Shown piece by piece: positions 1-9,861 of a DNA stretch of 64,000 nt. Every line of letters begins with the position of its first letter. Positions within the stretch are counted from its first letter, which is position 1. Under the pieces are notes generated by a model. It had not been told where the DNA came from. It searched no databases and saw nothing but the letters and a program-made list of their open reading frames with translations. The position numbers and the translations under genes are program-made. The DNA comes from Macrophomina tecta. Lineage: Eukaryota > Ascomycota > Dothideomycetes > Botryosphaeriales > Botryosphaeriaceae. The stretch is from contig JAKSGN010000006.1 of NCBI GenBank assembly GCA_024180945.1, positions 186,001 to 250,000 on the forward strand. Reading direction: 5' to 3'.

Positions 1-196
1 GAGAGAGATCATATCGCCAGTATTCATCAGGACTACACGATCTCTATGAAAAGAGGGATGGAAGAAAAATGGATATGAGTGAGTTACTTACTTTTAATAC
101 AAGCGAAATATGCGCTAATTATGAGTAGACTGGCCATCGACTGGAAATTCTCGAGAAACGGCTCTAAGACCCAACCAGACAAACACCGGCATTCAC

Positions 197-511
197 ATGT
201 ACAATCCATACGTTGGAGGTCATAAGCTCCCCATCATTATGGCTGCCAGACGGTACAATCTGCAGCGTAGTATCGTTGTCCCAGGAGAGTATTTGCATTC
301 CTTTAGAAGAAATAGCTCCTGGACAGCCAGCCCATTAGATGGCGAGACGATTCCTCAATATCCTCAAGAGGAGCTAAACATGAACATTGGATGTCAATTG
401 GCACAGTCTGCCGGCTTGCACTTGCAAACAACGGAATTACCTGTAAAGAAGGGAACTAAAAGAGTCAGTTTTGAACTTCCGTGCGGTATAAGCAAGAGGA
501 ATAAATATTAA
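197..511 (+). CDS. Small hypothetical ORF
   Basis: An ATG-started 104-aa reading frame with a basic C-terminus (ends SKRNKY). I recognise no domain and see no convincing splice or promoter signal. It could be the last exon of a gene that starts left of the window, or a chance frame. Confidence 0.22.
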   Translation: MYNPYVGGHKLPIIMAARRYNLQRSIVVPGEYLHSFRRNSSWTASPLDGETIPQYPQEELNMNIGCQLAQSAGLHLQTTELPVKKGTKRVSFELPCGISKRNKY

Positions 512-580
512 AATTGTATGTATTCATCTATTAAGGTGCTGATTCTACTATGGTCGCGTGATTACAACTATCGGATTGTC

Positions 581-1060
581 TTAGGCAGATGCTGGCCTTC
601 GACTCTCTCGCTGGATGTCGACCCACTCCTTGAGAACTTCGTTTTCTTGCTTCAGACTCTCAATATGCACCCGAAGCTGATCAATCTCTTGTGATTTCTG
701 CTCAAGCTTTGTTGATGCCTCCAACCAAGCTTTGTGCCATGCGCTAACAATAATTGTCTGATGGACATAGTGTCGTTCCAGGGTGAAGGACCTCATATAC
801 TGCTCTCGAAGCGCCTCTTGCGTCTGCGCATGCGCTTGTATTTCCATATTGAGCATCAGGATAGCTGACTGTCCATAGTCCGGCGGAAGGAATGAGGCCT
901 GCTCTTGTTGCTCAGGGCTGATTGAAGTATCTGTTGAGCTAGAGTTGAAGTTGTAATTTCCTGCAGCGACAAATGACCCGAAGCTGTCTTCCAAAGAATA
1001 CAAGGATTCTGGGAGATCAGCACCGCTGTGGGTGCTCGGTTGAATCTGGTGGGAACCCAT
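581..1060 (-). CDS. Small coiled-coil protein, paralogue of the gene at 34.4-35.1 kb
   Basis: A 159-aa protein starting at ATG 1060. The first 75 residues are Ser/Gln/Pro-rich and probably disordered. From about residue 75 to 150 it is charged and heptad-like, consistent with a coiled coil. The stretch from AHAQTQEAL through the RSFTLE segment and a central Trp lines up with the protein encoded at 34,367-35,055, which has AHAQTRLAL and RSRTLE in the same order, so the two look like diverged paralogues. No catalytic domain or signal peptide is visible. An AT-rich TATA-like stretch lies about 80 bp upstream on the minus strand. Function unknown. Confidence 0.6.
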   Translation of the reverse strand: MGSHQIQPSTHSGADLPESLYSLEDSFGSFVAAGNYNFNSSSTDTSISPEQQEQASFLPPDYGQSAILMLNMEIQAHAQTQEALREQYMRSFTLERHYVHQTIIVSAWHKAWLEASTKLEQKSQEIDQLRVHIESLKQENEVLKEWVDIQRESRRPASA

Positions 1061-1366
1061 TTTTCTGATAGTTTCGTGATAAATCTGATGCTATTAGCTC
1101 GTTGTTAATATCCGGTGACTTCTTGAGGTGGCGGCTTTTATTTAAGGGCAATTGACATAGCTGGCCCTCAGATTCTGCAGAGTGGAGAGATAGACTAAAC
1201 AGATTTCCGTGTTCGCGAAAACAGGCGCTGCCCAAAGTCCGCTTCTAGTCACAGCGCTTATGACGAAAACCGGAAAACTGTTTGGGAATATGGCAGAACT
1301 AGGTACAAATTAAATCCAGACACCCGCAGAAGGAGAAAACCTGTGGATCTCATATATCGCATAAAA

Positions 1367-2176
1367 ATGCTTAACACTGGGCTGTTACTCATCTCGCTTC
1401 TTTCCGCTGTTTCTGCCCATTCTTGGGTGGAACAGGTCTCGAAGCTTAATGCGGCGGGTACTATCACCAGGATCAGAGGGTTTCCTCGAGGGAATGGTAA
1501 GCAGTCGAAGCCTGTACGTAAATTTAGCTAAATGTGCGTAGTGCCTCGTGTTCTTAACGGGGCTCCGAATACAAACTTCGAGGACAGCAAGATGACGTAC
1601 ATGTTACCACCGGATGGCCGTGCCGAAGCAATAATATATCCTTCGGACCCCATATGTAAGCCAACCCAACAAAACACTAACCAGACAGTAGGTAGCCCAA
1701 TGCTTAAAGCGGAGAGCGGAAGCCGCATTATTTTAATGTACCAAGAAAACGGACACGTGACTTTACCTGAGGCTTCGCCGGGCAAGCTTACGTCCGGGAC
1801 AGTCTGGACATACGGGACTGCAATCCCTTCTCTAGGAGATACATTGCTAAGTATACACGGTGTGTGGAATGAAACAGGTACAGCTGGCAATCAAAGAGGC
1901 AGGCTATTGGGTAAAGCTCCCTTTGATGATGGGAGGTGTTACCAAATAAATCAGAGCGCGGAGTCGCAAAGACGCCAAAAGCTACCTCAACGCCAACATC
2001 TAGAGGAGGAGGGAGAGAATCTCTGGTGTAGTAACTCGATTAAGCTGCCAATGGACCTCACTCCAGGTACGAGTTACACAATTTATTGGGTGTGGGACTG
2101 GCCCTCGGAGGAACCCGGCGGCAAGGTGATAAAACCTCAGATCTACACGACCTGCATCGATATACAAATAGTTTAG
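1367..2176 (+). CDS. Secreted DUF7492-family protein (LPMO-like N-terminal histidine)
   Basis: Two exons (1367-1496, 1542-2176) around a 45-bp intron with GTAAGC donor and GCGTAG acceptor; the predicted protein is 254 aa. I chose the ATG at 1367 because it gives a clean signal peptide (hydrophobic LLLISLLSAVSA) directly followed by HSWVEQ. The motifs MTYMLPPDG, NGHVTLP, GRLL, FDDGRCYQIN and YTIYWVWDWP are those I associate with the fungal DUF7492 secreted family. A mature N-terminal His is the hallmark of copper histidine-brace proteins such as lytic polysaccharide monooxygenases; whether this family binds copper is not shown by sequence. Likely acts outside the cell. The frame is open throughout, so the gene appears intact. 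Confidence 0.85.
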
Positions 2177-2372
2177 AACGAGTAGAAGAATTCTAGACCG
2201 CGGTTATGCTACTCAAAGAAGTAAAGCTAGAGAGGCTTTGGTCAATTATCTATTGCGCGTGTTTCTAAGTTTCCGCGCCTCCTGCATCGTTAAATATCAC
2301 TGAGCCGCTGAGGATGACCACTTTACCATAGCCAAACACCTTTTAAATATTGCAGCACTCAAAAGCAAAAGA

Positions 2373-2783
2373 ATGGTATAAGTGGTGACGAAAATCTTCC
2401 TGCGTCATTGCTGACCACACTGTCAGGCCCCGTCTACTCATTCGTCGAAGCCTGACCTAACACTACAACGAACTGGTAATCCTGGCGGCCATGTGACCCA
2501 TTCATGTGAACCTGAAGGCAAAACTCCAAGCACGCCCACACAGCCCCTCGATAAGGTTGTTCGTGATTCGCTGGCGCAGCACAAGGCACTAGAGAAGGCA
2601 ATTGAGCAGGCAGAGAACAACACTGCAGACCACTATTTCGAGGAGCTTCTGCAGATGAACAGGGACTCCTTCAAAATCTTGCAGAGCTACAGAGAGGTCC
2701 TTGACCGGATCGAAAGTTTCTGTGAAGAGGCGAAGGCGGATGGGACGTTCGCTTCGTCAACCCCTTATACCAGCAAAGAATGA
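2373..2783 (+). CDS. Small helical protein, function unknown
   Basis: The main frame lacks its own ATG, but an ATG at 2373 followed directly by a GTATAAG donor and a TGTCAG acceptor at 2426 (51-bp intron with CTGAC branch) joins in frame and gives about 119 aa. The first third is Pro/Thr-rich; the rest (ALEKAIEQAENN to CEEAKADG) is charged and probably a helical hairpin or coiled coil. No known domain is recognised. An exon consisting only of the start codon is unusual but occurs in fungi, so the 5' end is tentative. Confidence 0.5.
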
Positions 2784-3756
2784 CATTCAAGTTGAGAGAA
2801 GTTAGGCTGAGGATGCATGTAATTTATCAGACTCCATAGCTATAGAGAGGTCACCAGGACCTGCAGTGCCCTTCAGCGGATTTGGTTTGCATATACGGAG
2901 AAGCACCCGAACATGAAGTGTTTGAATGGAAAGAACATGGGGTGCTTCGGGAGATTAAGACTTTTTGCGGAAAAGCAGTCACCGCGGTAGTGCTTAGGGG
3001 ATGGAACGAGTCTCTGTGCTGGAACCCACACAGTCAGAGCTCTTTCCCGCGGGAGGAGGCAGAAGGCTGTGTCCTTACATGGTTTCGATCTTAGCTTAAG
3101 TAGTCCCTGAGATGTGAGGAGTAGAATTTTGTTTGTTTAGCTAAATTTATTCCTGTTCCCATCTATTACCTTGCTCCCAATTGCTCCGAGCTTAGCAGTC
3201 TCGGGAGTGCGGCACCCGCTAATATAAAATAGTATATATTACCTTATTGACCTCTGCACCAATAGAATGATTCCCCTTCAGGTATTAAAGATAAGCTTAG
3301 GCCTCTAATTGATGTACTGTCTTGAGCTCACATGAGAATAAATGACATGTGTCATTATGCTTCGACATGGGAGTGGCTGACGCAATAGGGCAAGTATGGC
3401 CGACAGCGGAGACGCAAACCCTAGATGGTCTACTCGAACTCGCCTAGATCTTGGTAATTACCTCACGTAGAGACACACGATCCCTTTGATACATCGCGTC
3501 TTACAATCATGCCACTATTCCATCGTGGTACTCAACTGGCTTAACTCTTGGTTGAGCGGTGCTCGCCAAGAAACAATAGTGCTTCATGACCGAATCGCCC
3601 GCCCACACTGCCGTTTTCCATGCATGTGAGTTGTCAGCCGGCCCCATCAGGAGAATCCACGTATACTCTGCGTTAGCTGAGCTAGTCTAGGGATCATAGA
3701 ACCTGCATGTGATGTCTGCACTGGCCCAGCTAATTGCACTATAAATTCATTGTAAC
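2784..3756. other. Gene-free interval
   Basis: No coding frame with an ATG, splice support or recognisable product. AT-rich stretches occur near 3,225-3,245. This is probably the 3' flank of the small gene to the left and the promoter region of the F-box/kinase-like gene starting at 3757. Confidence 0.5.
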
Positions 3757-5457
3757 ATGAAGAGAGCATCTCTAAGGACGCCATCAAACCTTATGGATTC
3801 CAGCTCTTCCTCCAGCTCTTCCTCCAGCTCTTCCACCAGCTCTTCCACCAGCTCATCCTCGAGCTTTCACTGGGGCTGGTATGATCCACCAATCCCCGCT
3901 TGTTACGACTTCATGAACGTTCCCACGAACCTCATTTCCTCACCGGCCATATCTCGCAGCGATGGACGAGCCTATATAGTCCTCACGTCAGCCGATATCA
4001 TTCCTGAGATGACTGATAAGCGGTTGTCCGACGGGGCGAAGTATCTTCTCCACAAAACGTTCGTCAATTACGTTCTTCGGAAGAACCGTTCGCAGATACG
4101 TTCATTTTTCGACCGAGAGAATACTATGTCAAGCTATCACCGCGTCTGGATGCTTTATTACCATCTTGCCGACGGAAACGAGAAGACCCAGGGCCCATGG
4201 ACATCCGATGATCTTTGTTTTACTGGACTTGGCTATAAAGACTGGCCGACCTACGACTTGGATCTCCCGATCTACGACCCGCGAGATATCAGGGTAGAAC
4301 GATTCTCTCGCCTGGAGAACGGGTCGATAATTCATGGAACAACCGGGAAGGATCGGCTCGCCTGCTTTATCCCGCCTCTGATCGCGTGCACCAGTAAGGG
4401 CTTCAGCCATACCTTGGAAAACAAAATACTTGCCACGAAGATGGGTTGGGAATGCTGCATGCCTAAGTTGTTGGGTGTCATCGGGATTCAAAAGGATGGT
4501 GGCACTTACGTAGTGGGGACCGTTTTCGAGAGGATTACTGGGATCCGGCTACTGAATTTGTACGTCCCAAAAGTGTTCCGGCCTAGTGTTCTCGCCGAAC
4601 TTGAAAATGGTTACGAGCACCTTCTCAAAAGGGATGCTTATTGGAACGGAAATGGCCCGGAAGACATCCTTGTGACAAAAGAAGGGAAGCTCTACTTTAA
4701 TTCCATGTATGGGCGCTTCGTGCCATACTATGAGCGAACTGCAGATCATTCAGCCATTGAAAAAGTCAAGTCATTCATCTCTCGGGACAGCACAATACGG
4801 CACTCCGTGCGTGTTTTAGAGAAGACCTGGACCGCAAAACCATTCCCCCGAAGACGGCTTGAAGATTTGCCATTGGAGCTCCTCCTGATGATCTTTGAGC
4901 TTGTCCTGATCGACCCGGGCAAGCTATTTTGGGCGTATGGCTCGATACTGGCTGTCAATGGTCTAGAGACACCTGATCTCGACTTGAAGGAGTGGCCCGG
5001 CGAAGGTCTTTCGAAAGTACTCCCAGAAGCCCACAAATTTACTTACGAGAAAAACCATTTTGTCGTCGAAGTAGGATGGCTAAAAAAATTCCTATCCGCG
5101 CCGAAAGACATCAAGAAAATCCTTGAGATCACGATCCAAGTAGACGCAACTCGACCTCATGGAAGTAACCGACCCTGGAAGGAAGGAATTCGAGATCTTG
5201 TCCGCAAGTACCCCCAGCTTACGAAGATCTACGTCAGTATCTACGGTAAGGTACGGCAAGAGTGGTACCTTGAGCGGTTTCAGGACCACTCTGTGCTTCG
5301 TTTGCTTCGACATGTATGCCGGAGCAAGATTGCAGGGGTGATTATCCGAGATTGTGGGCATCGGTCTGAATTCGAGGACGCCAATAGCGAAGTATATACC
5401 CGCAAAGAGGTAGAGGAACACATTCGAGACTGGTTGAGTCACGAAGAAGACACCTAG
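3757..5457 (+). CDS. F-box-type protein with an N-terminal kinase-like region and a polyserine tract
   Basis: A single-exon 566-aa protein from ATG 3757. Residues about 15-37 are a nearly pure Ser/Thr tract. Residues about 220-345 have the spacing of a degenerate protein-kinase fold: a Glu-containing helix (LENKILATKM), a PKLLGVIG strand, VVGTVFERITG, and GPEDILVTKEGKLYF where an active kinase would have HxD..N and DFG. The Asp/Asn catalytic residues are missing, so I read it as a pseudokinase. Residues about 370-392 (RLEDLPLELLLMIFELV) fit the F-box-like helix common in fungal proteins and could recruit an SCF ubiquitin ligase. The C-terminal 170 aa are unassigned. No frame breaks are seen. 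Confidence 0.75.
   Translation: MKRASLRTPSNLMDSSSSSSSSSSSSTSSSTSSSSSFHWGWYDPPIPACYDFMNVPTNLISSPAISRSDGRAYIVLTSADIIPEMTDKRLSDGAKYLLHKTFVNYVLRKNRSQIRSFFDRENTMSSYHRVWMLYYHLADGNEKTQGPWTSDDLCFTGLGYKDWPTYDLDLPIYDPRDIRVERFSRLENGSIIHGTTGKDRLACFIPPLIACTSKGFSHTLENKILATKMGWECCMPKLLGVIGIQKDGGTYVVGTVFERITGIRLLNLYVPKVFRPSVLAELENGYEHLLKRDAYWNGNGPEDILVTKEGKLYFNSMYGRFVPYYERTADHSAIEKVKSFISRDSTIRHSVRVLEKTWTAKPFPRRRLEDLPLELLLMIFELVLIDPGKLFWAYGSILAVNGLETPDLDLKEWPGEGLSKVLPEAHKFTYEKNHFVVEVGWLKKFLSAPKDIKKILEITIQVDATRPHGSNRPWKEGIRDLVRKYPQLTKIYVSIYGKVRQEWYLERFQDHSVLRLLRHVCRSKIAGVIIRDCGHRSEFEDANSEVYTRKEVEEHIRDWLSHEEDT
3801..3865. repeat. Imperfect tandem 12-mer coding for polyserine
   Basis: About five copies of AGCTCTTCCTCC / AGCTCTTCCACC in tandem inside the F-box/kinase-like gene, encoding the Ser/Thr run. 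The copies differ by single bases, as expected of replication slippage followed by divergence. Length variation between isolates would be expected. Confidence 0.85.
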
Positions 5458-6832
5458 ACATCACTCGACTCCGCTGCACACCGAGGGCAAAGATAACAGC
5501 GCACGGCCTTATCGGAGCCTCTCTTCGCTAAGGCCACAAGAGAGGTTATCGAATATCGAATGTTGGGCTTGCCCCTCTGCAAGAGCAGCAACTTTTTCAT
5601 CTCAGATTAGCATCCACTTTCTGTGAGAGTAGGCTCGAACAGCCTCATGTATTCAACAACACTCACCTCGTTCTTCTCAGTCTACCCTTTTTTTGTGGGG
5701 AGTTTATTATGCTTTTCACCATTATCTAACTAGCTTGTACCCCCGTTTTAGGTAATACACGAAAGATGGGTTGAAATATATTACTCGTGTACATGTAAGG
5801 TACTGTGCTGTTGTCAGACTATTTTGCCTTACTGCCTCAGATCGGCTTCTACTCCTTGCCACCTCCTCACTACTCCTCATCTTCACAAGCATCGGATAGC
5901 AATATCGGCTTCTACTCTCCTCGGTTATTCAAGCACTCATTTATGTATATAAGCAAAGCATACCTACCTCCCTCTCAAGAGACAGGCAGAGTCTACTCTC
6001 ATTTCTGACCTCACTACTCTTCACTCAACAAAATCCAACAGCTGTGTCTAGTCACCGGTCTTATTGAAACGAGAAAAGTGGTCGCCCGCAATGTTCTATA
6101 GTCGAGAGGGCCCAGAGAGGCTGCGAAGCAGTCTCCTAGCCTTTATATTGCAGTTCGTGTAATCGGAAGATTTGGACAGTATTCTAATGATGTAATCGGC
6201 CAGAAAAAACCTGCTGCGCATGTAAAAGCACCATAGCTCTAGCGGTCGGCTGCAGAACTCCGGCGCAATGGGCGTCGGACGGTTACACCCAATGGTTGAC
6301 TCCAGCCAGGAGCAGAAAGCCGACCGAAGGGTGCGATTGTCTAACAACTACTGCACTGGTGCATCTTTTGTTAGCGCCGATTAGTCAACAAGGGAGAAAA
6401 CAGGTCTGTGCAAGGATTACCTAGCCAGCCGACCAGAGGCTCCGGTTCGATGAATACGAGGATTTTCTGCAAAAAGCGCTAACAACAGATACATCCCAGA
6501 CCGCTGTAGGCGTTGTTCATGGCTTGATCTCCACTCTAGATCGCAATAGCGCAACAGGCAGCAAACGCATTGTTCTCTTCTTTTTGTCGGTTATTTCAAT
6601 ATTATGGCGTGCGGGAAAAGGCGCGATGCTTGTTGGTCCCATGCTTCTGAGGCAAAACTACCATGTACCACCGATTACCGCGCTGTCCTGGTTGGCGGGA
6701 TGTTCTGGAAATCTCCGTTGTGCTTAACATATATAATATCTCCTTTGCTCTGTTCCAGTAGTCACTCGCTGCATGAACTGTCCTACGATCTATTGTATAC
6801 TTTCCAACATCCAACGCCGAACCCAAGAAGAC
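5458..6832. other. Gene-free interval
   Basis: Only short frames without recognisable products are present, including one at 5,805-6,008 that starts on a non-ATG codon and contains the repeated phrase ATCGGCTTCTACTC at two places. I see no RNA gene or mobile element. The right end, rich in TATA-like sequence near 6,725-6,735, is probably the promoter of the F-box-like gene. Confidence 0.45.
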
Positions 6833-7823
6833 ATGCCCACCAAAAACGATCAACGGAGACTAGTTGTAAGTATATGCACACGAGATTTTCCAGATCAAGT
6901 ACTAACTCAGCCCGTAGGGACATCACCATTCCCAGGACTCTAGGACCGGCGCAAACAACCACCGATTATCTGCAGTCGCTATATTGAGGGATCCAATGTG
7001 GGAAGCCACGCGCTTGGCCAGACTACCACTCGAACTGCGCGAAATGGTCTACGACTTGTGCATCCCAGACTCTTACCCGGTCTTCCGAGCGGCAGAGGTA
7101 CTTCCATGGAACGGAGTGAAGCTCGAGGTTATCAACTTCATCCTCCGTAGCCGGAAGGGGACGGTCTCTGTGAAAATCTACGATACCAAGATCAAGGTCG
7201 AGGGAGAGACATTTTTTCTCCACGAATTAAGACCGGGTAGCCTAGTTTACCCCGTGCTCAGCAAAGCCCGGTCTCTATCCATCGCTATCACAACAAATTG
7301 CTCGCATGCCGCCGGAGACTCCAACAGCCCAGTTTTCAGCATTATGGCCAGAATTTTCATCCTTGTAGAGGCAATGCGAGGAGGCGAACAGGAGGGGAAG
7401 CGTGCGACCATCTCACTTCGTATCCACACCGGCCACCCAAATAGCGACCAGACTTCGGACCCCACTTACTTGAAAGAGTGTGCGAAAGTCCTACTTCGGC
7501 CTTTCACCACTCTAACTATCCAGATCGACGTTCTCAGAGCCATAGGATGTCATACACGTTCGACGGGCAGTTCTTCGCATAATCTATTCCAGGACGCGGA
7601 GTCGACGTATGGCGCAATGAGCCTCAGGGAAGCCGTACAGCGGCCTAATTCCCATCAGGCAGCCGCAAGCTGCGCCCGTTTCGTGCAAGCTTTCAAAGTG
7701 TTCGAAGTGATACAGCTGCAGTGGGCAATGGGGTCACAGCAGACAAAGTCGGAGTTGGAAGGTGCAGGCTTAGCTATACAGGAAATTTGCAGGATGTGGG
7801 TCAAAACTCTCTTTGCTTTGTAG
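6833..7823 (+). CDS. F-box-like protein (LPLELREMVYD motif)
   Basis: Two exons (6833-6865, 6918-7823) around a 52-bp intron with a GTAAGT donor, ACTAAC branch and CGTAG acceptor; 312 aa. The spliced start is preferred because the large exon has no ATG at its open 5' end. Near the N-terminus, RLARLPLELREMVYDLC matches the F-box-like motif that heads many fungal proteins of this size. The rest is a predicted alpha/beta body without recognised motifs. It faces the chromodomain fragment downstream. Likely role: substrate adaptor or uncharacterised F-box relative; the substrate is unknown. Confidence 0.7.
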
Positions 7824-7977
7824 AAAACGTTCTTCTTAGACTTGTCAAACTTTGTTTTCAGTATGGATTTCCATAAATTATTACAGCTTGAACCCTTCTA
7901 CCATAAAACGTTTCCCCGCAAAAGCCTATTGAGAGCGCCTCCGACATACTTCACGAATTGCGAATCTTCTGCGAAGA

Positions 7978-8193
7978 CTAGTACTTCGTCACAAGATATT
8001 TGCTAATCTCCTCGTCAATCCACGAGCTCGCCTCTGGGCCATCTCCCTTCCATCGAACAAGAAATTGATGTGCTCCGTGCCACCCTAGACCACGGCCTGT
8101 CAGTCGCCTTACAGATCTTTGTTGCTGTCGGAGCTGCGACCGAGGGAACCGATGGTCGGGTAGTTTCAAGACTGAGTATCTCCGCAACTCCAT
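7978..8193 (-). pseudogene. Chromodomain-like fragment
   Basis: A 71-aa frame whose second half (HQFLVRWKGDGPEASSWIDEE) is the core of a chromodomain, with the conserved FLVRWKG and a Trp in the following strand. The first half carries only basic, unalignable sequence, and the aromatic-cage residue expected before the first strand is not evident. Short length and lack of flanking exons suggest a relic, perhaps of a retrotransposon integrase or of a gene like the chromodomain gene at 58.1-59.0 kb. Confidence 0.5.
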
Positions 8194-8663
8194 ACTCTTT
8201 TTCCTTCTTTCCGTGTGACTGTCCGTTTTTGTGTGTGAGAGTGAAAATGGACTAGGGAAAAAAGGGGTATAGAGGAACGGGTATCTTGTTTTGTCGGCAG
8301 CTGACGTTGTGGATTCACAGAATGGGTCAATTGTCGTTGGTTACAGGTTCATGAGCGAGGTCAACGGGATATATAGACAAGCGCCCGCCTTGGTTGGTTA
8401 ACTAGATGTGGGTCGATACGGTGCAGCAGTCCTGACGAACCCAGCATTGTGCTAGTTGGCCTTCGCTACTCTCAAGCCGACTAGTCTACTATATGGGAAA
8501 CCGAGAGCTTTGAAGAAGTGCAAGGCATAAGAACCGATGATAACATTTAAGAAGGCCACGGGCCCTGACGCGGACGGCTGCTTCGATCACAGCTTTCGTT
8601 TTCGGCACAAGTCATCTGTTCCCTCCACCCCAGCTGCAACAAAGATCATCGTTTCCACGCGGG

Positions 8664-9078
8664 ATGGCACCAAGTGACGGGACGACGCGAGAAGGGCGAC
8701 AGGAGGGACAGTTCCAGCGCCGTAAAATCATCAACCTGACGGAAATAGAACAAAGGAAAAATAAGCTCCTGGCTCGTTTAGCTGAACGAGCTGTGGGCCA
8801 GCGGAGGGAATTATCACCAGATATTAGAGATGCTCGAGAGGCTCTGTTTGAGCGTACACGCCTCATTATCCGCTATGGATACGCAAAAGGTCTCGCCGAT
8901 GAAGCACGTGATAAAAAAGGATCAAAAAAGAGTGAGACAGAATACTATTGTAATTTTACTCAGCTAATTACTTCTCGTAGTCAGTAACACGCACAACCCA
9001 CACCAGCCAGGGAGTAAGCCCCAGACAAGGAATGACGACAAACGGAGACATCATAAATCTCGGCATACATCGAAATAG
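8664..9078 (+). CDS. Small basic helical protein
   Basis: Two exons (8664-8931, 8981-9078) around a 49-bp intron with GTGAGA donor, GCTAAT branch and TCGTAG acceptor; 121 aa. The central part is strongly charged and helical (LTEIEQRKNKLLARLAER), and the spliced tail is basic and His-rich (DDKRRHHKSRH), suggesting nucleic-acid or chromatin association. No family is recognised. The intron fits length and branch-point expectations and avoids a premature stop, which supports a real gene. Confidence 0.5.
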
Positions 9079-9166
9079 GAACATCATGCCTCACTGTTTC
9101 GAATGGTTCCTCTTGTGCCCTTTGGTTCCCTGTGAGAGAGATGTATCAGGCGTGGGGTCGGGATGC

Positions 9167-9710
9167 TCAACGCTGCTTATTTTGCCCACTGGTATCTGCA
9201 AGCGAGGCCGCATCTTCGGATTGAGAGAGACGATGAGTCTCTATGACCTGCGACAGGCCTGTGTGGTCAGAAAACAGCGGCTCTGAACTGTGGCCTACCG
9301 AGAAGTCCGGGTCGAGGGGTATCTGGTCGATGGCTGAGCTGATCCGGGCCAGGTGAATCGGTACCCACTGCTCGTATATACTTTTCGTAAATTTATATGC
9401 GGTCCATTTCTCCTTTCCTCGTTGTTCGGTAAAGCTGAACTCGCGAATGAGGTGACGGTGGTACGTGTCTTCGATAGAGCCAAGATCGCACGGTATCTTC
9501 GATCTGCTGGATGTTGTCGCTGGGCAGAACAATGTGCTTACCGAACAGACGGCTTTGATAAGCAGAACACCAGAACGGAAACGAGGCCAACGCGCTCGAG
9601 GCATGGCAGGTTAAGGCGGATAGACGCGAGGGAGAGATGGGTATGCAGGTATCTACGCCCGTGGAGAGGACACGGAGGAATCTGACTTCACAGCCACAAG
9701 TTGACGCCAC
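9167..9710 (-). pseudogene. Truncated DUF7924 copy
   Basis: The frame contains a recognisable C-terminal piece of DUF7924 (KEKWTAYKFTKSIYEQW, HLARISSAID, TGLSQVIETHRLSQSE) that aligns with the end of the intact gene at 9,862-11,544. Upstream of IEDTYHRHLIREF the similarity stops and other frames take over, so the first three quarters of the gene are missing. It lies tail-first behind the intact copy in the same orientation, which points to a tandem duplication followed by decay. Confidence 0.75.
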
Positions 9711-9861
9711 TCATGGTGGTGTGCTCTGATGATCTATGCGAACACTGAGATTCATAACCTATAGCGAGGTATTGGAAAACATAATTGCCGAAAGAACCAT
9801 GAACACGCCTCCGAAATCCCGAAAAGAAAAAAAAAAAAGGCACAAGCAGCGATAAACGTCA

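Noticed and set aside
1..200. Second half of the 5S gene or element left end at the window start
   Set aside because: I looked for the 5S 5' sequence and for copies of the right-end motifs and saw none, so the left end must be outside the window.
2882..3094. 70-aa frame
   Set aside because: Starts on a non-ATG codon and has no recognisable product.
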